Below, in pieces: positions 1 through 10,594 of a stretch of DNA of 64,000 nt. The stretch covers positions 33,148,552 through 33,212,551 of the forward strand of contig OX419756.1 in NCBI GenBank assembly GCA_948567375.1, given 5' to 3'. This DNA is from Lunularia cruciata (lineage: Eukaryota > Streptophyta > Marchantiopsida > Lunulariales > Lunulariaceae). The number at the start of each line of letters is the position of its first letter. Within the stretch, counting starts at the first letter, position 1. A program made the translations under genes and the position numbers. The notes beneath the pieces were generated by a model. That model saw nothing but the letters and a program-made list of their open reading frames with translations. It made no database searches and was not told the DNA's origin.

Positions 1-185
1 ACAAAAGCTACATGACTAAGATCATATATGATGTACATGTCTCCAACATGACCCACCTTCTTGAAGCATATACCCAATTGGACTTCTCTCATCTTTTTAC
101 AAGTAACATTGTTGCATAGATGCTATTTAGAATCTTGAGTTCTTCATAAGACTTGTCTCTTCTTAGATTAATAAGATATATTTTT

Positions 186-1419
186 TGTAATAATATGGAG
201 TTTACATATGAGTTAGTTGAGACTAACTAAGTAGCAAATAGGCTAAATTAGCCAAGAATTACAAGAATATACTAGAAGTATATAGGAAGGTACTTGGTAC
301 CTTCCAAGTGTAATACTTCAAGGACAAGAGAAGAGAGAAAACACGGATTGCACACTCAAACATTCGATGCCCCAAGGGAGCACCTTCTCTTTATTATACA
401 GACAAAGAGGATCTCCTCAAAGGAAGCTCCACCATAGGATTAGGGACACATATAGGTGATATGTCAGCAAGCTCCACCCTTGGATTACTTACTTGGATGT
501 GTGACATGTCTGGTCTAGGTCCTATCTGGTTGGTCAAACAAGCTTTGACCAGAGGGAATCTTTTAGGGAATCTTCTTGTAGGAATCTGAAAATCACGTGA
601 GTAAGGTACCGTTGGAAAGCTCTCTACTAGAAAAATTAGGGGGTGGGAAGTCCAGCCTTTACTCCATTAGGGGGGGGGGGGGGGGGGGAATTTGCACATT
701 TTTGAGGCCTAATTCATCCAAAATTGCCTTCAAAGATTTCAGGCATTTTTCGATTCCTACTCTATTAGTAGAAGTCCACTTTTGGTGATACCTCTTTCTG
801 ATCTGTTTTGTCCACCATGTGTAACATCCTTCCAGATGTTACCAAACCAATTCTCACCTTTAAATCATATGTCTAACTATTGGTTCTAAGGTTCTCAAAT
901 CTATTTTGGTTTCTGCCCTATTAGTAGAAGTACTCTTTTGGTGATACTTCTATCTTATCTATTTTAACCATCATGTATAACATCATTTTAGATATTACCA
1001 GACCAAATTTCACATCTAGATCATATGGTTAGCTCTTGGTATTACACCAAGTATCGAGTAATGTGCATGCAAAGTGGTGACTTCTAAGAGGAAGCTTCCT
1101 AGCTAGCTTAGCTTGCATGCCAAGTAGATGGCTTCTAGAAGGAAGTTTCCCAAGAAGCTTGTCAATTATCTTAGCTTGCATGCCAAGTAGGCGGCTTCTA
1201 GAAGGAAGCTTCCAAATTAGGTTGGCTTGCACTCTAAGAAGATGGTTTTTAAGAAGTTTCATGAGAAGTTTCTCATGGGTCTTGTATGTTTTATGTAAAT
1301 ACCAAAGCACAATCTCATGCTTTGCATTCAGAGTTTCCTTCATTCAAGAGTCTACATGTGACATTGCATTCAGATCTTCCATTCTTCCATTCTTGTATTT
1401 CTCTCCTTGGTCTTTTACA
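186..1419 (+). mobile_element. Family B solo LTR (B1), split by a nested LTR
   Basis: An LTR-like repeat running from TGTAATAATATGGAG to TCTTTTACA, with TG...CA ends. It is flanked by TTTTT at 181-185 and 1420-1424, which fits a 5-bp target-site duplication but is low-complexity. Two relatives occur in the window, at 26927-27278 and, inverted, at 56435-56898. The element is interrupted at 309-1046 by a family A LTR. Its right part (about 1070-1290) holds imperfect tandem units of about 60 bp built around AGCTTAGCTTGCATGCCAAGTAG and GGAAGCTTCC. No internal retroelement domain is attached, so it is called a solo LTR. The strand shown is that of the TG-to-CA reading and is arbitrary. Confidence 0.7.
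309..1046 (-). mobile_element. Family A solo LTR (A1) nested in B1
   Basis: A 738-bp repeat beginning TGTAATAC and ending GTATTACA, with perfect short inverted ends. It is flanked by the 5-bp duplication CCAAG at 304-308 and 1047-1051, the signature of LTR-retrotransposon integration. Three relatives lie at 21213-21932, 22108-22845 and 24408-25152. The minus strand is chosen because that reading carries a TATATAA-like box about 100 bp from one end in copies A3 and A4. A run of 19 G at 670-688 replaces a run of about five G in copies A2 and A3. No internal domain remains. Confidence 0.8.
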
Positions 1420-1424
1420 TTTTT

Positions 1425-2900
1425 CTTGCAAGAAGTACAAGGAAAAAAATATTTAAATTTATAAGCACATTCACCAAATGCATTACATCCAGACAGCCAA
1501 ACAAGTTGATCAACATGGATCATTTCAAGTTTGCAATTTGAGAAGCTCGTGTGATCAACCACTCAAATTAAAGATGATTGAAAGCATTCACTCATAATAG
1601 TTTAGGGTAAATAGATCCCATATTGGAGGTAAGAAATGAAGGCAAACTTGCAAGTACTTCCTTGATAGACTTGACTACTTCTTTTGAAGTGACTTGCATG
1701 TTGATGAATTGTGCAACTAAGCCTAAATCTTCTGATCATTATTTAATTTTCAAGCTCATTGGCCATAGAGTACATTGAATATTGCTTGAGAAATATTACA
1801 TCCTACTCACAACAATGTTACATCCTACTCACACAAGACTATGGTATTGTGTCTTGAGAGTATGAACTCACATGAAATTCCATTTATGCGCCATTGTGAT
1901 TTTGAGTCATCATAGTGATTTAACCTATAGCAGAGTAAGGATGGTAGATCGATTTAGTACAAAAGGTGAGTGTATTTAACAATCCACTATCGTAACTGTA
2001 CACAAGTGTTTACTAAGTTCAAAGATAAGTTGCGCAAAGATCTATAATTTCATGATTATTTGTATCTTTCTCCATTTAATTAGATTAGGTATCTATTATA
2101 GATCATGCAATAATGGTGAAAGTTTGAAAATGTGGAGTGATAGATTAATTTTTTGAATTTAATGATAGTACTTCATTTATTATTTGAATTAAAAACAACT
2201 TGTTCTAATTGTATAAGTAAGAGAGTTATATATAAATCCTACATTGACTGCAATTTTGTATCATATATCGTGGAGGTCTCTTTTGGAGTAATCTTTGAAG
2301 ATCATGGATTTTGAACATGAGTTGATAATGAAAAAGGTGTTTATCTTGTCAAGCTAAGTGTTTGATATAAAAACATAATTTTCTGGTTTCAAGTATAATA
2401 ATTTGAACAACCATATTAAATTTGTAGTATTTAATTTTAGTCTTATTAATTTATTATTAGTGTCTAAAATGTTTCATAAAAGAATACATTTATTTGATTC
2501 TGTTTTTATTCTAAAGAAATATATATTTCATTCATTAAGCATGATTTATTTTGATTTTCTAGCAATGCATTATAGTGAAGCATTCAAAGTTTAGAATAGC
2601 AATAATTTTTTTATATACTAGAAATATATGCAAAATATTTATTATTATTTTCTTCTAGTAATGAGAAAATTTATTTTTATGTAAACTCAGTTTTATTTGA
2701 GCTCAATCGTTTAACCTGAAAAATGTATCATACGAAGCTAAGGTCCAAAAGATTTATCCAGTAGCTAGAACAACATATTAAAGTTTTATAAATTGTAGAT
2801 ATAAATTATAAAATTTAAAATTAATTTACTTATATAAAATTAAATTTATTATTTTAGTATAAACAGTCATTCTGAGTATAATGAAGAGAACAGAAACACT
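1425..2900. other. AT-rich spacer without a recognisable gene
   Basis: No open frame with family resemblance was found on either strand. The short frame at 2403-2594 is AT-rich and low-complexity. I see no tandem array or terminal repeats here. Confidence 0.5.
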
Positions 2901-3801
2901 AATCCAGCTATTAGGATAATAGAATACATACTGTTTCCCTAAATCCTTGCCAGGCAAATACAGCCTCCCACATAAAAGAAATTTATCGAACATAGCGCCA
3001 GATAGACGGAAAGGCGGAACTGAAGACGGATCTAAACTCAGTACTGTCCAGTTTCCGTCGAGGACGAAGTTCCTTTTAAATGAAGGGAATCTTGGAATCC
3101 CGAATGTCTGCGTTGGGAACGGAAGAGTGGTGCATGGGAATTGTAAGATGAATATTCGTCCAGAGGCGAAGAAGAGGCTTGAAGTCGAAGGCAGAGGAGA
3201 GCTGTGTATTTGACCGAAATCAATCGAGAAGAAGAAGAAGAGATTGGATGCATCATCGTGTTGAAGGATTGCATGTTTACTACATTTTAAAAAAGGAATT
3301 GAGAAAGTAAGCGATCAGGGAGTGAGAGGAGTGACATAGAGGGACGGCAGCTAATGAGTCGGAAGGGAATTGGAGCTATTGCTGCTAACGTTTTAGAAGA
3401 GACGATTGCAAGGGACGAAGGAAGGAGGTCTTGGATAATCTCTTCTGTGGAACTCGAAATTAGGAATCATGGTTAGGGGATTAGGGTCGTATCCTACTAG
3501 AGGAGACTTACCTGTGAAAACGGATGAGAGTCGTATTCCAGAGAAGTCCGTCAAAGGATTAGGGTCGTATTCAAGGTGATTCTCTTCTCGGATCGCAATG
3601 TTACGGTGGCGTTGGATGGTCTGATTTTGTATGTCTGAATTAGAGGTTTGAGGAGGAAGAGCACGTGTTCGCATTCTGAGGAGGAATGATGCTCGACTAG
3701 ATTCCTCTCTCTGGCTGAAGATTGCAAGTTGTGATCATAGGATCGTTCTATTTCAAGGGATATTTGAATAGATGCTAGTGTGCATTTTCAGATCATTGCA
3801 G
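2900..3801 (+). other. Presumed promoter, leader and first-exon region of the SNARE gene
   Basis: GC content rises at about 2.9 kb and remains higher through the SNARE gene. An ATG at 3354 opens a frame of about 40 codons ending at about 3476, but it does not resemble the family's N-terminus and cannot be joined convincingly to the exon at 3802. Two near-copies of GGATTAGGGTCGTAT occur, at about 3479 and 3557. No first exon could be fixed. Confidence 0.35.
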
Positions 3802-4777
3802 GCACCTGAATGACTCCTGGTTCGGGATTAATTCCTTCGGTTTGGCCGACCGGGTTTGCAGGAATGGTCTTAGCAATAGAGCTGCGGCTCAAGAACAAAT
3901 GCAGATGCAAGGGCATTATATAGATTTCGACGAAGAAATTGGTGTTCTGCACTCCAAAGTTGGCCAGCTGAAGAATGTAAGTAATTCCGAACTCTTGTTT
4001 TTTTAGCTATATCAATGGAAAACGTAAAGAAACTGGACCCTATATCTTGATCGCTGTGCAGTTGTGCGTTCCAATTGTCTGTTGGTCCGAGTTAGTGCAG
4101 TGCTTACTCTATGCCCTGTGATGTTTATCATGTCCAACAATCTCTCGAGGAATTTCCTTGGTTCACGTTGCCGTAATTGTCAAAAAAATAAGCAGCACTC
4201 AAAGACAAGACAATCCTGAGTGTTTTGTTCAAATGTACAGAGTGAGGTCCTAGTCCAGCTTTTCACCGTTTCGCTTCGTTTTCATATAGATTTAACTAAG
4301 CGACGCAAGGCTAAACGGCGTGATGGCTTACTGCCTTACTGTTTCTCTTTCTGTGATGGATATTCAGATTGCACAGGTGATAGAGACAGAAACAAAGGAC
4401 CAACATGAACTTCTCAACCAACTTGTAAGAATTTGGAACCTTGACAATAGTCTTCTCATGGTTACTTCTATATTCTGCACGTCCATGTTGCTATTTACCC
4501 ACAAATCTTCTTCAGGTTGTAGTGCTTCAAGTGTGTGTAGTCTTCCTTCAGTCCGTGTTCGGAGGTTTTCAGGGGAAGTAAATTCCTGAGACGGTTAGAG
4601 TTTGTTCGTCATGTGCAGGAGGACACCATGGCAAAAGCACAAGCAGGGGTAAAATCTGCAATGAAACGGATGAGAAAAAGCGTAATTCAAAATGGTTCAA
4701 ATCATTTGGTTCATGTGGTATTGTTCGGTCTTCTTTTCTTCACTTTTGTGTACTTGTGGGCCAAATTTTTGAGATGA
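3802..4777 (+). CDS. SFT12: Bet1/Sft1-like Qc-SNARE, 5' end unresolved
   Basis: Small tail-anchored SNARE of the plant Bet1-like/Sft1 group, which acts in membrane fusion at the Golgi. Three exons are joined by GT/AG sites in consistent phase: 3802-3976 (donor GTAAGT), 4368-4424 (donor GTAAGA) and 4619-4777, ending in TGA. They give about 129 residues, close to the family size. The SNARE heptad region runs from DFDEEIGVLHSKVGQLKN through IAQVIETETKDQHELLNQL to AQAGVKSAMKR. The Q of KDQH fits the Qc zero layer. A single C-terminal membrane anchor (HVVLFGLLFFTFVYLWAKFL) ends three residues from the stop. The start is the weak point. Residues NSFGLADRVCRNGLSNR align with the N-terminus of plant homologues, but no in-frame ATG precedes them in this exon, and the ATG at 3810 is out of frame. 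Either a first exon lies upstream or the copy has lost its start. The symbol follows the Arabidopsis SFT11/SFT12 pair, and which paralogue this matches is not determined. Confidence 0.86.
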
Positions 4778-7422
4778 TACCTGAAGAAGGTCATTGCGTT
4801 GGAAGAAAGGAGCAGGACTGGATTATGGGCCAAAATACTCCTTATATGTGGTCTCCTTTCAAATGCAATGCTCCGCTTTTGGTACCTGTTGGCAACTTTA
4901 CTTGCAGATGAATCTACTTCGGAAATGCGAAGCTCCACTGGATTTGAGACTGTTATTTAAGGAGGTTGCGAAACATCGTAGGTTTCACACATGCACTTGT
5001 AGATTTAATATTCTCATCTCATGCCAATTCTTTTCCCTTCAAAGTTGGCTGCCAATCACCTATCTTCTGTATTAGGATCTTGTAGTCTTTAAATTTTCTT
5101 TCGGTGATATTGGTAGCGTTTCCTGGTGATAACTGCATAGCTGTTGGTTAGCGGTAAGAGTTGACCATTGCCTAGGGCCCTTTCCTGCTGATGTGCCAGA
5201 AGATAGGAAATTCCATGCCATGAGGACACATTATAACGACCACAGGCGTAGAAAGGAAAACCGTGGTGAAGGACGCTTAGGTTTGGTGAGATGAGTAGTG
5301 GAGGACTTAGGCTACTTGGAGATCATCAGTCTTGTGTATATGTCATATTGATAGTCCAGGCTTTGTGCTTTGCCAACCATAGCCATAGTGTTTCAAACTG
5401 TGCAAGAGTACCGCATAAGGAGTTCTATACGATATACAAAGGGTTCAGTGCCACTTAGAACCGAAAGCGTTTATCATCTTTCAAAAGCGTAATGTCAAGA
5501 TTCTCAAAATAAGCTATAGTTCTGAATTGCTTGAAAGATGTCAGATGTCACGAGAAGAAACCTTTTGAAACTCATGAAGCGTTCCTTGTAAGATATCCAG
5601 CACTCGCATCGGGAGCACAGGTGTGTAGTTGAGAGTGGCTCAAGGTAGTTTGTCGAGTCAACTGTGCGAACAACTATATTTGCAGACACAGCATAACTTC
5701 TATTCGAGTCTTCCAGGAGATATAATCCCTGGTTCCAGAATATCATCTTCATTGCCCAGTACACGCATCTTTATCCACATGAGAAGTGGAAATGAACCGT
5801 TCATAGCTTGATGTTTAAAGATACATTGTATTGAGTCAGGTCTTAAAGCCGGACAGACTTGAATGCATTTCACTTCGAACTGGAAACCTCCCAATTGGAG
5901 GCGACCTGGGTAACTGGTTGCGAACATATGAATCATCCGAACCGCAGAAAACCGGACCATCCTTTATCTGCATGGGTCATGGTATTCACTAGTATGTGTC
6001 CATTGAGTATATGTTGTCTTGGTGGATAGTGATCTAGAAGCCAGTGTACAATTGAGACAATTGAGACAATTGAAACAAAAATAAGCCCCAAACTCAAGGA
6101 TCGAAATTCGTGTGCGTGTAATCTGTCATTCCATATTTCTGTGACTTTTCGAGACTATTAACAGGGTTGAATTGAATCGTCAAGGAGCATCATTATTTGG
6201 ACATTCTTTGGATGTGTTGCTGTAAGAAAGTGAATATTTCATTCATTTCCAGACGTAATATTCAAAGAATTGTTGCCGAAGAGGGCAGCCAACAATGGAT
6301 GCACCTGCTGTAGTGGACCAGCAGTGATAAACATCAGATGCCATACATACAGCTTTCATTAATATGTCAGCGAAGCCGTAAAGTATATCATGCAATTTTC
6401 CTCGTGACTGCTCAGCTAAAGTCTCAGCAAAGCTGTTTGCGAAATTGCATTGAAATTTCAATTTCAGAGTAAGACTAGAAGGTATCAAGATTTGTGTGTG
6501 TGAGGACTATGTCAGTAGGTTCCATCAGCAGCTACCGTATGAGATAAAGACTACGCAAATTGCAGACCCATTCTCCCCGAATGAATGTGCAGTGGGGAAT
6601 AAAAGAATTCATACATCCCCAAGTTTCAACTTTCGAGTGTTAATTCTACTCGTAGTCAACGATGTCGAGTGGCAGAATTCTTTACCACCCGAAGTTGTGT
6701 CGATGTACTCCACTTTTGTACAAACAAGCAATCCACTCCATCACTCTGAGTGAATCCATAGGAGCATAAGTGAAGTAAGAACACAAGATATATGCAGAAA
6801 GCCTGTCTTTGGTGGACAATATGTTTGCAGATATAACAGAGGATGATAACGGATGGTTCTTGTAAAGGATGTGGTTAAGCATTCTTTCGAGTGGAGTGAG
6901 ACTCTTCAAAATCGATGGATTTTCTCCACAAAGCTTGGCTTTTTCTAACTGTGCAAAGGCAAACTTCAACTTCTGGTTATAGATTACAACTTTCTTTCAG
7001 TGTAGAAAGATTCTTCTCCTTCTCTTCAGGCCAATAACTGTAATAACCACTTCAGAAGTACGGGCCGCCATCTATAGCTTTGAACCAAAAACCATCGTGC
7101 ATTCCCCGAACCAGTCTAAGAAACACCCAGGGGTAACGCTTTACCATTCTGAGATGAACAAATTTTCAATTTACCCGGGACGCAGTTAAGCTGGTGAAAT
7201 GGCCGTCCATGACAGTGTGGATTGCCTAAACTGGCCGTCATTGAAATGATAAATGCACTTTGTCCTTGCCCAAGAATGGCGTGATCTTCCGTTTTTGTCA
7301 AAACTGACTAATCCTAATAACATCTCCTTAAATGTAGTTGATTGATGTGCTAACACTTGCACATAAAGAATGATGAATCTACCTCTGTTTATTCAGAGAA
7401 GACGTAATGGGTGTAAGTATGG
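4778..7422. other. Intergenic stretch between SNARE and DUF218 genes
   Basis: Several minus-strand frames of 60-95 codons occur here (5700-5960, 6243-6488, 6682-6969, 7116-7301), with base composition like the neighbouring genes. None shows a family motif or joins to another by clear splice sites. They may be remnants or chance frames of a third minus-strand gene, and no product is assigned. AATTGAGAC is repeated in tandem near 6050-6070. Confidence 0.4.
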
Positions 7423-8897
7423 TCAACCGTCCCAAGGCAGACGTCTTGGATACACTTGAGTTCCACAGTATGTGAACAAACCTTTTAGCTCTGGGCAACC
7501 AGCAGGATAAGGTACTGTTCTTAAAAAGGGGTCCCGCGCCAAACGCTTCATGCGCAAAGAGCCATCACAACCATATGGATCTCTCTCAAAGTTTCCCTGC
7601 ACTCTCAACTCACCTTGCTGCGCTGCAAGAGTAGACGCTGGGGCAGAGGGAGTTCCTTTGAATGAAAAACGCGAGGCAGGGAAGTGTAGTGCAGATCTGT
7701 GTAGATTTGCAAACCTGTACTCCTTAAAATCATAACTTACAACCTGCAGATACAAAACAGTACTGATCAGCCTCCTACCTACATGTTTCGTGTTCTTCGA
7801 GATCTAGAATCTGATACAGCAGTGTAGCTCAAACGCCAAACGACCGCAAATGTAGTGTAAGATATACTCTGTCGAAAATGGAACAAATGATCAAATACAG
7901 AAACAACCCAAAATACAAGACGATTGAAATGCCATGATCTGTGTACAAGAAACGAGTGTGTTGTACCGTGACATTGATTGGATATGCGCCAGTGACCTCT
8001 CTGAATCGGCAGATACTAAAGAGCAGATTTTCGAAACTGTCCCTCGCGTGTTCTTCTGTCAAGGCTCTATCACGGACAGTCTCACTTTGACCTGTGAAAA
8101 TAATAAATACAGTCTAAGTAATCAGGGACAGAGTCGATTATCGTAATTTGCAAGGTAAGCTAATCGGCAAGGTGAACTCCGGCTACGGAGGGTTATAAAA
8201 GAAGTTAGGTCCTCTACCATTCACTGTGAGGGTCGTGTCCCAAAACTAAATTCACTTGATGACCTTGTAAATGCATCGTAGGAAGAACAGGATCGGAAAG
8301 AAAGGACGTACCAAACCAATCCTTCGACTCCGCAACCATCCAATAGCTCTGTGCTTCACTCCTTGGACCCGCCTCTTTCCGTGTCTCTCCACCGCTAAAC
8401 AGCAACAGAGAATGCTCATCTTGAGCCGCGACCTCAACGCCAGTCTTGATGTGTTCAACAAAAGTCGATGCTTGGCCAGGATGCTTCTGATACGATTCAA
8501 GAAACCAAGAGTCTTCCTCCTCACCTTTCCCACAACTGGAACTGGTGTACACGGCATGTCCGGCCACCATGACCAAATTGTGAAGATTTGAGAAGGCAAG
8601 GTGACCTTCATTAGAATCTTCTGAGTGAAAGTCCACAGGAAAAAATCCATCCATATGCTCAAAGAAAATCAGGACGAACAACAACCCGCAGACGAGCGCA
8701 AGAGAAACAAATAAAATAAAGAAAGGACGAAGCTTGTAGTGCAATTGGAGCTGGCGAGTCATGGATTGCAACATCCTTCTTGTCCAGTTCACTAAAGAGA
8801 AGGATTTTCTTCTCCTCGTCCTCCTCTGCACTCCGAGTTCCAAATCCGATCCTTGCCCCAAGTCCGATTCGCTACCGAAATAGTTGTACTTGTGCAT
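7423..8897 (-). CDS. DUF218 (YdcF-like) single-pass membrane protein
   Basis: Three exons read right to left: 8897-8312 (donor GTACGT), 8091-7967 (acceptor TTTTCACAG, donor GTACAA) and 7743-7423 (acceptor TATCTGCAG, stop TAG). Phases match and give 343 residues. The first 56 residues are basic and hydrophilic. A membrane helix at about 57-79 (ILFVSLALVCGLLFVLIFF) is followed by the DUF218 domain from about residue 107 to near the end. Landmarks are LVMVAGHAVYTS, LLLFSGGETR, RALTEEHARDSFENLL, VVSYDFKEYRF, DPYGCDGSL and the tail GCPELKGLFTYCG. The layout is a type II membrane protein with a non-cytosolic catalytic-like domain, as in plant homologues. Members of this superfamily in bacteria (YdcF, SanA) are linked to envelope physiology, but the plant proteins have no established reaction, so no function is claimed. 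The ATG at 8897 is the first in frame and gives the expected basic N-terminus. The next gene upstream, FAD6, has the same orientation but is 1.7 kb away. Confidence 0.93.
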
Positions 8898-10594
8898 CCT
8901 GCTAATTCACTACTCTCCCCTTAGGGAACGAAGCCAACAATGCCGCTCTTTCATTGCGGCTTCAACCTGATTCCCATGTCTAGACACAATAACAGAGAGT
9001 TCATCCTTCTTCCTTCCATTCCCCTCTCGCTTCCCTACATGCGATTCTCTGTGTTCCGGCAAGGATCAGTCCACCATCTACATCCCTAACAGCAGCTGCT
9101 CCTTTCTCCTTTCCCACTCCGCTTGGCTTCCCGATTCCTCAAATCCCAATTACGACCATCGGTCGATGTGACATGCTACAGCCTACGGAATCGGAATGGG
9201 CTTCCTCTGATCTGGTAGTGGGCGATTGACTTCCCTCGCCCGCTCCCGAGTCCCACGGCTCAGAGAATCATGCTTCCATGGATCATGGCCATCGTAAACA
9301 ATAAACCTACAGACCTAATCAATTCGGCAAATTCAACGGTCCGACGGACACTCTTCGCTTCTGTTTCTGCACAGGAGGTGGCAACGTGAGCACCGGAAAG
9401 AAGGGGCCGTCAAACGTTTGTCGTCTAGCACATTTCCAGTAGAGGAGGAAAGCCTTCACTAGGCTGTTATGGAAGGATATTCCTGATGTGGGATATTGCT
9501 CCATCGATTGTTATCCATGAACGATTTAAACAAGTATAACTGAAAGAGGAGAGCAGAAGATCGAATTGGGATCTTCATCAGAAAGTTTTTGGAATCCTCC
9601 ACAGTGTAACTTAAGTTTCAACTGGAATAGAATTGGGATCTTCATCAGGAAGCTTCTGGAATCATCCCCTGTGTAATTAAGTTTCTACTGAACCAACCCA
9701 GCAAAAAACGTGATTCAAAGCACGTCCAGCGTTGGACTTCGATCCTAAGATGGTGATTTTGATTTTCAAGATGGCCTCTCTGTTTGTTGAAGCACTCTTT
9801 GCACGTGTAACCCGACAAGTATCTCAAGTAATTGGTCTAGATTAAATACCCCACTGCGCTGTAGTTATCTCCCCTGCTACAATAAATAAGAGGTCGATGG
9901 AGCCCACACTTTGAGCTCGTCGATTGATTTTGTCACATCTTTATAACGAAATGCTTCGGGGTTAGATGTAATTTTATAATCTATTGTATGTTTGCACCCG
10001 TAAATGTTTGGTTTGTCATTTCGAGAACTTGCAATTGTCGTTGTGTTAAATGCTTCAGAATATCTATCAAGAAACCTACGAGTGCAAACTGGAATCGACA
10101 AATCGGCAGATTGTCCAAATTGAGTTACAATGCGGTAACTTGGTCACGCGAGTGCATGTTAGTGGACATTCTATCGGGAAGGATATCCAAATCAAGGCTG
10201 ATGAAAGTGGTATTGCGAACTATTCTTGCGGCAACGTATTTTATGCTCCAAACATGAGAAACTCATTGTAAACTGCAGCAGCTTCTCAAGGTAGTAGTAG
10301 CTCACCACTGATTTGAGCGACGTATGAGTTGAACCTTTGGAAGTGTTTCATGTATGGGGAGAAGGTATGAGAAAGCAGGGAGGCACGACGCTCAAAGATC
10401 TCAATTCTCTTTTGATACCGAACTTGCTTTTCATCTTGGAACTGTACATATGTCCGTTGACTGCTGAACTTGTGAGCTTATATGAAATCGCGCTCCAGGG
10501 GAAATTTTTTATAGTCTAAGACTAATAGTCGTTTACAGCCGTTAGGATCCACTAGAATATTCTTGTCATCGCTGCTTTCAATCCGTTTTGTCGA
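8898..10594. other. Promoter/intergenic region between DUF218 and FAD6
   Basis: This holds the upstream region of the DUF218 gene and the 3' flank of FAD6. No coding frame with family resemblance was found. A two-copy tandem repeat lies at 9563-9690 (separate entry). Confidence 0.5.
9563..9690. repeat. Two-copy tandem repeat, 67-bp period
   Basis: GAATTGGGATCTTCATCAG starts at 9563 and again at 9630. Both copies run on through GTGTAA...TTAAGTTT. The copies differ at several positions, so the duplication is not recent. Confidence 0.8.

Noticed and set aside
8252-8662. 136-codon minus frame and 106-codon plus frame over the DUF218 first exon
   Set aside because: Alternative-frame shadows of the real exon, whose translation matches the family.
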